Part shown: one piece after another, positions 1 through 11,322 of the stretch
How the letters are laid out: each line of letters starts with the position of its first letter
Position numbering within the stretch: the stretch's first letter is position 1
NCBI RefSeq assembly: GCF_027942865.1
Contig: NC_134520.1
Location: 4,338,501-4,402,500 of the forward strand
Direction of reading: 5' to 3'
Length of the DNA stretch: 64,000 nucleotides
Source: Odontesthes bonariensis
Taxonomy: Eukaryota; Chordata; Actinopteri; Atheriniformes; Atherinopsidae
Notes under the pieces: generated by a model
What the model was told of the DNA's origin: nothing
The model's database searches: none
What the model saw: the letters and a program-made list of their open reading frames with translations, nothing else
Position numbers and translations under genes: made by a program

Positions 1-1929
1 AAAGGGGGAATGAAATGAAAAGTGATAAAACACATAGGCTATACGACAGTAAATATTTAACTGTTCTTTAGAGCTGATAGCAGTTACAAAAGTCACTATC
101 AAGTCAGCTGTTTGGGTGCAATGACATATTGTGTGTCTATTTTTTTTTTTTTTCTTCCATTATCGTTATTGTTAAGAAATAAGGAGAAACCACCGCTTTC
201 AAGACCTGTAAAAAAATAGAATAATAACTGTGAAAAATATATTCATCATTAACATGAAATGGACTTACTGTATTCACCTGTTCCACTTAAAAATCCAAGT
301 ATTTATGTACACTCACAAATCAGGAAAATATGGGATGGAATGCAAAAGCATATTATAATGTTGTCATTTTCAATTGCTGTTTATTTGAGACCTGGTCTTC
401 ACACATTTAAATTTCTTAGTATATCAATTTCAGTCTTTCTTTGTGGGACATTGTTTTTAAGCAGTCCAATGACTTTTCTCATGCTTGTGCTGAAAAATTA
501 GAGATCCATTGCCCATCATTGCTCCTCAAATACTTGGGCTTTCATGGATGCGGTTTTAATAGGCAAATTTCCAAAAACTGGATTTTAAATTCAGAAATTT
601 GAAATAAACTTGCCTTTTCTGTAGCATAAACAATGGTAAATATTCAGTGGTTAAAAGACTCTCGTTGCTTTTAAGAGTGCCGCTCCTATCAGGCAATAAA
701 CTGAATGTCCAACTCTCAAGGTCAATCATTGTTAAACATTTGGCATCTTGAGGGATTCAAATGAGGACAATAAAATGTGTTGAGCACAAGGGCTGCTTTA
801 CATCACAATCGTTTGACCTTTATTAAATGAATAAAAATGATAAATCTAAACCATATTTTGTGTTATTTGAACTTCTGCCAATAATTCTGCCAATAAAATT
901 AAATATTTTTCACGCTTTTCAGCCCAAAAACTGAACTGAAGTGAACTAGTGGATGCAGTAGATGGAAATATTGCTAAAGAGAGCCGTGAGAGTGAAGCAA
1001 AACAACAAGAATCTGTGTTTGTCCTTATACCACCTCCCTGTAAGCCTGTGACTTTGAATAAACAAAGATATTTTTGTGTATGTGTACAAAAAAGGAACAT
1101 TCCTGTGACCTTCCATTTGCAATTTTGCACATTATTTGTTTAAATAAAATCCTGGCTTCTCTTGACTGCCTTTCCAGCAAATGAAGACTATAATGGGAGT
1201 TGCAGTTGATCTGTTTGTGTCCCTCTAGCCTAACTCATGCATGCTGAGTGTTGTTTTTCTTTGATTCTAAATCGACCGGTGTTATCGATTTAGGCTCCTC
1301 ATACTCAGCATCAGTTCACAAATCCGAAGGATGAATGGACTTGCTGCATTTCCTCTTGGAATTAACGTGAACATGCATGTAGCAATGTGTGTAAGGTGGC
1401 ATGCACATCAGCACCAATCTGGTAGAAGGCAGAGCTAATCTCGTTATTAACGATACTACTAATGGTTTTATGGCATCGGTTTACAGCATCGAAATTACCG
1501 GCTGCTGATGGGAGAAGATCCACAGCAGCCTGATGACAAGTGAGCACACACAGGGACTGTAGCTCAAGGTAATCAGTTTTTGTCGTCAAGGTTTTTGCCA
1601 CTGGAATGGAAAGTGTGTATTTATGCTTCAGCGGTGGCTCGTATTTCAAGATGATGAAGCAGACAGAGAGCAAATAACGTGATGCAAGGGGTCAAGCCAC
1701 TTTCTCTTTGAGCAGCGAAATGTGAACGTTATTTGTTGAAAAATACCGAATGTTTGGCAAAAAGGCTAAAGATATGGATTCCGCTTGATTCATTATTATT
1801 ATTTTCTTTAAATTATATGTTTTATGGAGGAAGATGTTGTGCCAAATGAGGTTAATTAGCAACAGGTCAGTAACATGACTGGTTTTAGAAAGAAAAAAAG
1901 AGCACCTTACAGAGGCAGAGTCTCTCAGA
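1..1929. other. Gene-free flank, no repeat recognised
   Basis: No exon with flanking splice sites and no recognisable protein was found on either strand. The open frames here are short and have no domain content. The stretch 1186-1680 is less AT-rich and of higher complexity than its surroundings, and includes a paired inverted repeat (listed separately) and several TAAT cores. It could be a conserved non-coding element, but that is a guess that only a cross-species alignment could settle. Confidence 0.4.
1241..1311. repeat. Two-step imperfect hairpin
   Basis: ATGCTGAGT at 1241-1249 is the exact reverse complement of ACTCAGCAT at 1303-1311. Inside it CTAAATCGA at 1267-1275 pairs exactly with TCGATTTAG at 1285-1293 around a 9-nt loop. 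The arms are separated by unequal unpaired segments, so a typical microRNA precursor is unlikely. The outer arms contain two inverted TGCTGAG cores, which resemble Maf half-sites. Confidence 0.5.
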
Positions 1930-2227
1930 ACTAAAGATGTTCAGCTATCTGCAAAAAAACTGTCTCCAAATTCTGGAGCAATTTAGCAAAATGATTCTAT
2001 TATTATTCTATCATTTAGAGTTGAAAATAGCATTGATAGATTCAGAGTATCTGGGGACAGTTCTGTTCACAAAGGAAATTGCTAAATTGAGCAAGCATGA
2101 TTCTGGGATCCTTTAGTGCCAATGGAAGTGACAACTTATACACCTGGAAAGCCTCCATCAATCCTGCAATATATAGTCACGTATGTTCACATTTAGATGT
2201 CTTTTTCGGGAAAGGCATTGCATATGT
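1930..2227 (+). mobile_element. Tc1/mariner-like relic, left fragment
   Basis: This is decayed, stop-ridden sequence that resembles the middle of a teleost Tc1-like transposase gene. It includes a stretch around 2030-2065 like the helix-turn-helix region, and 2108-2226 like the region just before the second catalytic aspartate. It stops at 2227 where the LINE begins, and the family resumes at 5614. The resemblance is recalled rather than aligned, and internal deletions are evident. Confidence 0.5.
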
Positions 2228-5200
2228 ATCCCAGGTTTAATCCCAGGTTTCTTTTCAGCACTGTAGCCAGTCTGACTAAGAGTCCGAGCTCTGCTGAGCC
2301 AGTTATTCCTTTAACTCTCAGCAGTGATGATTTCATGAGCTTCTTTATTAATAAAATTGTTTCTATCAGAGAGAAGATTGATGGAGTCCTTCCCACTATT
2401 ATCAGTGATGTATCATCAAGTACAGCAGCTTTAGAAGTATCTTTAGAACCTGATTTGTATTTAGACGGCTTCTGCCCAGTTGATCTCTCTGAACTAACAA
2501 CAGCAATAGTCTCTTCTAAACCATCAACTTGTGTTTTAGACCCAATCCCAACCAGACTGTTCAAGGAGGTTTTCCCATTAATTGACACTTCCATTTTGGA
2601 TTTGATCAATCTGTCTTTGTTGACAGGATATGTACCTCAGACTTTTAAGGTTGCTGTAATTAAACCTTTACTTAAAAAACCTACTCTTGATTCAGAAGTG
2701 TTGGCTCATTATAGACCTATATCCAATCTCCCTTTTATGTCTAAAGTTCTTGAAAAAATAGTTGCAGCTCAGCTTTGTGATCACTTACACAGAAATAATC
2801 TGTTTGAAGAGTTTCAGTCAGGATTCAGAGTGCATCATAGCACAGAAACTGCACTGCTGAAAGTTACCAATGATCTCCTCTTAGCCTCTGATAGCGGACT
2901 TGTGTCTGTGCTTGTCCTGTTGGATCTCAGTGCTGCATTTGATACGGTCGATCACAGTATCTTATTACACAGACTTGAACATGTTATTGGGATTAAAGGA
3001 ACTGCATTAGGCTGGTTTAAGTCATATTTATCTGATAGATTTCAGTTTGTTCTTGTAAATTGTTACATGCCAGGCATGTATGTGTGAGTGTGCGTTGTGT
3101 CTGTGTCTCTCCCCCCTCCCCTGTGTCTTTTAGGTGCTTACAGCAGAAATGCTGTTCACCTGTGCAAGCAGGCTCGGCTGCTCATTGGCTCTCTACCTCC
3201 CCAGCTGGCCTATGGTGACAAGGGAGAGGCCTTAAAATGGAGGACATCCCAGACCTTTGGCCCCTTTTTTGGTTTTTGCTTGTGCTTGTTGCTGTCCTCG
3301 TCTGGCTAAGTAGTGTCTCTGACTCTTAATTTGGACTGTGTGTGGTGGGAGGTTTTGGGTCTAGGTAAGTTGGGGTACCCTTTACATTTGTTCATGCACG
3401 TAGGTGAAAATTGTTATCTCACTAGGTTTATTGGTTGTGCCACTCCTGTAATGTTTTGAAATGTTCTTTTGCTAGAGAAGCCAGTTAGCCATTTTGTTTG
3501 CACTTTATTTTCTTCAGAGGTAGTTTAGGTAGGCCTCCTTTTGTTATATTAATTTCATTTGTTTTGGCACAATCTCTTTATCCCATCCTCCCCCACTTCA
3601 GTGTGTCTTTTTGTTTTAATAAACCACGTTGTTCACTTTCACTAAGACTTGTTTGATTTCATTGGTTGTCGTGTTATTGTCTGCTGACTGGGTCACCAAG
3701 TGGACGTAACATAAATGAAGAATCTTCCTCACACACCAGAGTAAGTCATGGAGTTCCCCAGGGTTCTGTGCTTGGACCGATTCTTTTTACTTTATATATG
3801 CTTCCATTAGGTAACATTATTAGACAGCATGGCATAAATTTCCATTGCTATGCTGATGATACTCAGCTGTACTTATCTATAAAACCAGATGAACCCAATA
3901 GGTTGGTCAGACTACAAGCATGTCTTAAAGACATAAAGACCTGGATGACTCAGAACTGTCTGCTTCTAAATTCAGACAAAACTGAAGTCGTTATCTTTGG
4001 ACCTGAGCGTTTCAGGGAGAAATTGTCTAGCTATATAGTTACTCTAGATGGTATTTCCTTGGCTTCTAGTTCTACAGTGAGGAACCTTGGAGTTATTTTT
4101 GACCAGAACTTATCATTTGACTCGCATATAAAACAGGTTTCTAGGACTGCCTACTTTCACCTTCGTAATATTGTTAAAATCAGGAACATCTTGTCTCAGA
4201 GTGATGCAGAAAAACTAATTCATGCATTTGTTACTTCAAGATTGGACTACTGTAATTCTTTATTATTGGGCTGTCCCACATATTCTCTGAAAAGCCTTCA
4301 GTTGATCCAAAATGCTGCAGCCAGAGTTTTGATGAGAACTAACAGGAGAGATCATATTTCTCCAGTTTTAGCTTCTCTTCATTGGCTCCCTGTTAAATTC
4401 AGAATAGAATTTAAGATTCTTCTCCTTACATATAAAGCTCTTAATAACCGAGCTCCATCATATCTTAAAGATCTCATTGTAAGATATTTTCCTAACAGAG
4501 CACTTTGTTCCCAAACTGCAGGTTTACTTGAGGTTCCCAGAGTTTCTAAAAGTAGAATGGGAGGCAGAGCCTTCAGTTATCAGGCCCTTCTATTGTGGAA
4601 TAAGCTGCCAGTAAATGTCCGGGAAGCAGACACCCTTTCCACTTTTAAGACCAGGCTTAAAACTTTCCTTTTTTATAAAGCTTATAGTTAGGTCTGTTGA
4701 ATCTGATAGTGTATCTGCTAGTGTGTCTTGTTCTGCCTCCACCTCTGGCACCCTCTATACTTTCATTACCCCCTACCCGAACCAGGGTTTGAATCCCATT
4801 CCCGCTTATCTTACCTCTTTTATTTCTCCCCCTACCCGAACCAGGGTTTGCATCCCCACCCCGCTGTGACTGGTGTGCAGTTGGTGAGAGGCTGAGGTAG
4901 CTTGTGGCTGTAAAAAGATGGTTGTTGTGGTGTGAGGAGCAGATCTATATAGGGAGTATAGGGAATTACTCACTGAGTCTGGTCCTTTATTTTATTATTT
5001 ATTTTTTCGTTAGCACAAGTTTCTTGTGTTTACCTTGAATAGGGATGGCTCAGGTAATCCTGAAACATCCCATAGTTAAGCTGCTTTAGGCCTAGACTGC
5101 TGGGGGCCTCATCTGTCACACCTTTCCTCACTTTACTCTCTTTATGTATATGTGATATTATTGTGGTCATTAACTCGTGTTTCCCTGTTCCAACAGATAT

Positions 5201-5613
5201 CCTTTGAATGGTGTTACAGTGCCGCCGCCGCCGCTGCGGCCCTCCCCCCCTTTCTGTCTTCTCAAACCCCAGCTGGTCGAGGCGGATGGCCACCCTTCCT
5301 GAGTCTGGTTCTGCCAGAGGTTTCTTCCTGTTAAAAGGGAGTCGTTTCTCTCCACAGTCGCCTCAGGCACGCTCAGGCCGGGAGATTGGACCGAAAAACA
5401 AAAAGTTTTCAGTGCAATCTGTTGGTTTTCTTAGCTAGGAAATTGTTTTTGAATTGGCTCTATATGAACGAATTGGATTATTTTATGAATTATGATTATT
5501 ATTAATTAATTGAATTCCAATTGGCTTGAATTGGACTTACTATCTAAGTGCCTTGAGATGACATTTGTTGTATTTGGCGCTATATAAATAAAAATGAATT
5601 GAATTGAATTGAA
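2228..5613 (+). mobile_element. 5'-truncated LINE (L2/Rex1-like) with intact reverse transcriptase frame
   Basis: This is a non-LTR retrotransposon copy. Its reverse transcriptase reading frame runs 2197-3060 and, in register, 3717-4691. Visible motifs are YRPISNLPF and FQSGFR, the first catalytic block [13 protein letters not shown], then [13 protein letters not shown], the YADD active site near 3850, and the C-terminal AAARVL and LHWLPV signatures. No endonuclease domain is present, so the copy is 5'-truncated. About 900 bp of 3' UTR follows and ends in an AATTG-type tandem tail at 5593-5613. Apart from a 651-bp inserted LTR the frame has no stop, which suggests a fairly young insertion. 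The apparent ATG at 2197 lies in the flanking Tc1-like relic. Whether it is L2 or Rex1 cannot be decided by eye. Confidence 0.85.
3061..3711. mobile_element. Solo LTR inserted in the LINE
   Basis: A 651-bp insertion begins TGTTAC and ends GTAACA, the TG...CA ends of a long terminal repeat. It is flanked by a perfect 5-bp duplication TAAAT (3056-3060 and 3712-3716). An AATAAA signal lies near 3618, as expected inside an LTR. The LINE frame resumes in phase on the far side, so the insertion is exact. No gag or pol frame is present, so this is a recombined solo LTR. Gypsy, BEL and retroviral origins all fit a 5-bp duplication, and the family is not resolved. Confidence 0.8.
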
Positions 5614-6055
5614 CATGTCAGCAAGACAATTCTAAACTGCACATTGCGGTTATTACAACAGCATGGTTTTGTAGTAAAAGAGTCCAGGTGCTGGACTGGA
5701 AAAACAATAAGTTAAAGAATACTTAGGACTGTTGAGCAGTCAGAATACTATTTCAGACAAGAAAGGAACTCCATTCTTCTCCAAAGGTCCAGCTCCTCAC
5801 TCCACGGACATTCACAGACAAGGAGAGACGCCAGTGTCCTGTTTTTGTCCCACTTTGTTTGAGATATGTAGCTGACACCAAACTCAAGATGAGCACGTTT
5901 TTCATTAAATAGTTAAATGTCTCACTGTCAGCTTTTTAAAAATCTTTTTTCTTTGTTTTATTGTGAATAAAATACTCTCTCATGAGATCTGCTGATAACT
6001 GCATTCTGTTTTTATTTACATTCTACACAATGTTCCAACTTTTGGAGTTGCAGGT
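5614..6055 (+). mobile_element. Tc1/mariner-like relic, right fragment
   Basis: Immediately after the LINE tail, 5619-5642 reads QQDNSKLH, matching the QQDN...H block of Tc1-like transposases (second catalytic Asp). It is followed by a degenerate AWFCSKRVQVLDW-like stretch and then by an AT-rich end near 5995-6050 typical of this teleost family. Stops and frameshifts make it a pseudogene. It continues the left fragment ending at 2227, and CATATGT on the left and CATGT on the right of the LINE may be an imperfect target duplication. Confidence 0.6.
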
Positions 6056-7255
6056 AAATTACATGGAAAGTCACATCGTTCGCTTGTATTGCCAACTCAA
6101 GAAACATTCAATTACAACTGATGTTTTGAAGCTTCGATAGACAATATTTTCAGCATTTCATGATGCTATCCTGCATCAGCTATAACATTTTCATACATAT
6201 GAAAGGCTGCTTAGGCAATTGATCCCTCTCAGAACACACATTTTCCCTGCTGAGTTTGAGCTTTCATGTTGTTCAGACTGAGTTTAACTTGTTCTGTTGT
6301 CTTGTGGTTGAAACTGCATCGTAACACTCCAACACACCTTTGCGGATGAAGGTATCAGGTTTGTTGCAACTCTGGCTCAGTCAAACCAGAGGCATTCACT
6401 GCAGCTTTTATGACCACATCCAACAGTGATGTCAAGAGAAACCCGTGAGTGAAATACACACTTCTTTCACAAGGTGACAAGTTAAACAACTGGGGGTCAG
6501 AAAACAGTAAACAGTCTTCAGATGAGCCTGAAATGATCTCCTGGCTCGTTGCCTTTGCCCATTTACTCATAATTCAAAGTAATAACTATCATACTTACTG
6601 CCAATAAGTGCTATGCAAGCAGTGCAACCTCTATGAACTGTTGACAAAATGACTTCCCACTGTGGGTTAACGTGATGAAGTGTAGCGCACTTTCATGATG
6701 ACACAAGTTTTCCCAGGAGGGCTGTCTGTTCGAGCTCCATGTGGGCACAGTGCCTCAACACTGAACATTCAGTACTTTTCATTTGCTGATGACATTTTCA
6801 GGCAAAGTGCTACTCTGACCTTGAGTCAGCAAGGGAGTTGGGATTGTATCACCAGAAATTGTGGATACTTTGCAAAAAATATCCTGTTCTGTAGGGGAGC
6901 AGAAACCCTGATAACATTCCTGACTCACTTTGTGAGTTTGTCGTCACTCATTCACTCAATTGTTACATTTAACACGCATTAAAATAGTCCATGTGCGCAG
7001 GAGCTGTTGACTCCTGTGGTCAACCAGGGCTTAAGGCCAAATAGAGTTCATCTGGCAGGCCGGCAGGTCTGCAACTGGGGATTTGTGCAAAAACTGCTTA
7101 CAATAGTGATTATCATTACAGTAAAAGGAGGCTGTCTTACACCAGAATATGTCCCAGCACAGCGTTTGTTGATGTAAGCTAACAGGCTATACATACGTCC
7201 ATAGAATATAGGACCTCAAGCGATCATGAGAACAACTGCGTGTGAATTGTAAAAA
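6056..7255. other. Gene-free, nothing recognised
   Basis: No exon, RNA gene or clear repeat was identified. The longest frames are under 100 codons and lack domain signatures or splice context. Confidence 0.4.
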
Positions 7256-7269
7256 TGGTCACGTTTTAA

Positions 7270-7500
7270 AAAGAATGCATTTCCCTAACTTTGATCTTTC
7301 TCTAACCTCGACCAAGTAAATGTTATTGCCTAAACCCAACCACGAGACAAGTGGTCTATGCTGTTATTAACCGAACGGAATTCAGAATTGAAAAAGGTCC
7401 ACACTCACATGGTGGTCTTGAACTCACATCAGAAACACATGAATAATTGACATGCTGCACGTTACCATGCCATCAACCCACTCGCCCACTTCAGCTATGT
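7270..7500 (-). mobile_element. Possible tRNA-derived SINE remnant
   Basis: On the minus strand GAGTTCAAGAC near 7420 resembles a B box, and TGGCATGGTAACG near 7470 resembles an A box, in the order expected for a tRNA-derived head. The adjoining text around 7280-7350, rich in CCTAACC-like words, is typical of a dispersed teleost repeat. Both boxes are degenerate and no target duplication was found. Confidence 0.4.
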
Positions 7501-7520
7501 CATTTCTCATCAATAATGAG

Positions 7521-9840
7521 CCTCCTCAAGAGGCTCCTACATTTGCATAATGAAGCAGAAATGCATAAATGCATACAAAAAAAATTTGCATAATGGAGTC
7601 AAGAAAATGTACAAGAAAAACGGAAAAAAAGCATGTAAATGAAAGGTTTTAGGAAAATATAAATATAGGTGGAAAAATGCAAAGAGTAAATATTGGAGAA
7701 ATAATTTTTTCTATGTCCAAAATGTACAATAATTTAATTAAAACAGGCACTTTAAAATCCCAGTAAAATACATTAATAAATAGCTTTAGGAAAATGAATC
7801 AAGGGAAACGTAAATGAAAATATACATTCAGAGATAAAGAATATAGAATAAAGAATATAGAAATTAATGAATGACGAATCATTAAATCAATAAATGAAAT
7901 AGAAAATTAAATGACAAAGAAAACGATTGGAAATAAAAGCAGAAATATAATTTTATTTCACATATCCATTCAATATTACATTGATATTTTGTTTTATTTT
8001 AGTAGATTTTATTTGGTTTAAATAATTTACTGAGGAATCTATACATTTTTGCATTTACTTTGAATTATGGCAGTTTCTCTCCAACATACATTTTCATATT
8101 TCGAAATCCATTACAGACGATAACATCAGTTTGAAATATCAAAGGCAGCATACAGTGAAAAATCAGACATCCAAAATACATGTATGCATACAGAAATAAT
8201 GACTAAATGAAGCCTACAGCAGGACGTGTTAAATCTAAATAACAATTCAAATTAGGCAGCCTTATTGTGTGGGATAACACAAAACTGATGGAAAATAATC
8301 TTATCATAATAATTCAACCTGCTCATTACATTATGACTGCATGTTTTAGATTTTATGTCCTTTTATCACCTCACCATCTGCAGGGAAACTGTTCGATGTT
8401 TCCAAAGTCCAGCTGAGGTTGTTTGGAGATACAAGCTATTTTTAGACGTTAAAATGCAGCAGGGCCATATACTGTGCATGCTATCAAATTATTTCATAGG
8501 TGGTGAAACAGCAACCCAGAGTAGAACTTTCACTCAACAAAGTGACTTGAATAGATAGTTCTGTCACTGCTGCGTAGCTCTAGATGTGGAATATAAGTAG
8601 CGAAGACATTGTCACATCCCATGAACGTGTGACGTAAGCTAGTTTACCGCCAGGGGATTTGGAAGCAACCACAAAACATAAAGCATGGGAGTTTTAGTCA
8701 GATAGAAATGGTGATCTGTCTGAGGACTGTATGTCAGCTGGTCTTTCAGCGTGGAGTGATGCTGGTCAGCCTCAACAATACACAGGATAACAACTCTGAA
8801 TCACATAAATCCCTGTTTTGTCAACCCATGAAGCAATCCAAAGAAAATGCAGTGACAGAAAATATCAATGCTGAATGTAAGAACTCAAAATCCCTCCAGT
8901 CTTAAAAGTCAACAAAGTGGCAATTTAAAGATTTGATTTTCTATTTGCTGATGAGAGGCCTTTGTTGCTGGTTTAGTTTTGGAATTTTCATATTGAGCCA
9001 CGACTACAGCATAGAATTGTGGTGTAACTATGGACCCTGATGAAACACTTGCATCAGTTAATCATTACTTGATAGGAATGATGTCAGAGAGTGAAAAGAG
9101 AGTCAGCTGTTATGTTCAGTACTTTAATAAACTGCTCCAAACACCAAAGGTAAACACAGAAACTGATTCTAAAACATAGTCTACGCTAAAATATCTGACT
9201 TCAAGTGAAATATCTTTTCCAACAACGAGATGCCATGAAAGTTAGAACATAAGATGATGGTGATGACTTCCAATGACTCCGATAACTGACCAAACCGATC
9301 ATCTTATCAAGAGAAAGACACCCCAAACAATATCAGCTTTGTACTGACACTGACAATGCTGATGGAGTTGCACTTGATGGCACAAGTAGAGATGTTTAAT
9401 GCACTGTATTATACAGCATCGGTCAATAAACTTTTGAATGGTTTTGCTTGTATATACTTCTAAGCCCTTTTCCAAATGAGGAAACAGTTGGAGCAGATGT
9501 GGAAGGTGCAATCCAAAGTGGTCCCAGTAGGAGTAAGAGCATTAGGAGCTGTGAATCCCAGACAGGGAGAGTGGCTCCAATGCTAAGATATTACGCAGGA
9601 ACACTCAAACTCCCAGTCCTGAGCTTTAAAGACATACACACCACCTCCAAAGAGTTTGAGAGCAGACAGCATATACATCCTCAGCAAAGCAGTCTTCAGC
9701 AGGACATCTCTGTTTAACGTCTCATGACCTGATCATCACACCTGCCACTGTTAATGATCAAGTGTTTACAACTGTCTGAAACCTGACCTTTTCACTTACA
9801 GAGATCACTACACACATATGCTTACTTAGATCTCTTGTTC
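7521..9840. other. AT-rich gene-free stretch
   Basis: 7550-8060 is very AT-rich with many TGCATAAA and AAATGAA-like words. No exon or structured repeat is supported anywhere in the stretch. Confidence 0.4.
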
Positions 9841-9842
9841 AG

Positions 9843-9945
9843 GGTTGCTGGTAGCCTATCGCCGCTATCATGGGGCACAAGGAGAACATGCAAAGCTCCA
9901 CACAGGAGGGCCACGGCCGAATGGCAAACCAGGAACCAGCTTTAT
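9843..9945 (+). repeat. Fragment of a common teleost dispersed repeat
   Basis: The segment contains a GGAGAACATGCAAA...CTCCACACAG word order that ends a very widespread teleost repeat. Another part of what appears to be the same family occurs at 52558-52690. Confidence 0.5.
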
Positions 9946-11084
9946 CTGGTGCATTTTTGTCACGGGTTTGATGCACAGTACTGACTTGCAGAGCTGCTTG
10001 CATGGCTTAGCTGTTGAACTTTTTTATAGCACGTACTGTTACTGACAAAGTTAAAGAACCCACTATTTACTTCAGGTGGATTAACAGTATGGATTTCCCT
10101 CCCTTTAACTGGGTTTTGCTTTGTTTTGAGTTTCGCTGATGGTAGTTACGGTAACCTGTCGAAAATGTTACCACAAAAACTGCAATGATACATTAAGAGA
10201 TTACTGCAGTACACGCGTGCTGTGCTGTTGTTTTGTTAACCGGCTTCCTTAAAGACAGAGACAGATGACGTCCGTGACAGAGTTATAAAAAGGAAGAGGG
10301 AGACCATCAGTCAACCCCCAAATTATACACAGTCACTCTAAAGTGAAGCAGCTCTGCATGGAGCTGTTTACACTGTGGAAACTTCTAATCTAACAAATGA
10401 CAGCTCCCTGAACATTAGCCATAAACTGCACATTATCACATCACAGTCAGTCAGCGCTGTAAATAACTGTTAGCACCAAAGTGACATTAACTTTTCCTCA
10501 TAATAGCTGGCAAGGGTAGAAACCCTCCATCCCTCAAAGGTTATTTTCCACTCTGTCTTTATGAACACAGAAACAAAGACACCACAGAGATGCATTATTG
10601 TTTGACTAATACACCAACAGGGCTCTAAAGGTGCATTTGAAGTGTCAACCATTGCTAAGTTAACTTCTTGTCCCGCCGATCTTTCCATAGCCATGTTTTA
10701 AGCTGACGTCTGCTTAACATACTTATTAACCAAGGACACCTGCCCAGCAAGAGCCTAAATCAATAACATTTGAAATTCCACTGCTCTGACTTCAAACCAG
10801 ACATACTGTTTGAGTACCCCGCATGCTTTTGTTGCATGTCCTGTCTCTTGCACGATGTTTATCATCGACATGTCACTGATAGGACTATGGGACAAGCCTT
10901 AATAGTTGACTTATTAGAGCACAGCTGGTACAACATCTCTCAACAAATCCATCTCTGAGACTCATTCTATGTATTTATAAAGAATCTTATTCTATTTCTA
11001 TTTGTAAGAGTCACACTCCTCCTTAAGCTCCACACCCTTATGAAGGTGTAAGGTGTAAGCTGGGCTCAGTATCAAAATAAGTGT
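9946..11084. other. Intergenic, nothing recognised
   Basis: No coding or RNA feature is supported downstream of sel1l3. Confidence 0.4.
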
Positions 11085-11090
11085 TTTATT
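11085..11090 (-). terminator. sel1l3: Candidate sel1l3 polyadenylation signal
   Basis: TTTATT on the plus strand reads AATAAA on the minus strand, about 235 nt after the sel1l3 stop codon. It is the nearest canonical signal seen and implies a short 3' UTR. Confidence 0.4.
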
Positions 11091-11322
11091 TTCTATAAAC
11101 AAATTAATGGTTAGTGGTTATTAAGGAAACACCAAGATAAAGTAGCTGTCATAACCTGACTGGTGCTACTCTTCCTTTAGTCTTAAAATGAGTCACTTTC
11201 AGAGGCACAACAGCTTAACATGAATAGTTCTGCAACTCATCGTCTAAATGTGGGCTCCCACAATGTGTAGTGTCTGAGGGCTTTTGCTGTGGCTATTGGA
11301 TCACTGCACCTGGCATTGTATG

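Noticed and set aside
3088-3309. Open frame of 73 codons inside the LTR
   Set aside because: It lies wholly within the solo LTR, has no gag/pol-like motif and crosses the LTR regulatory region.
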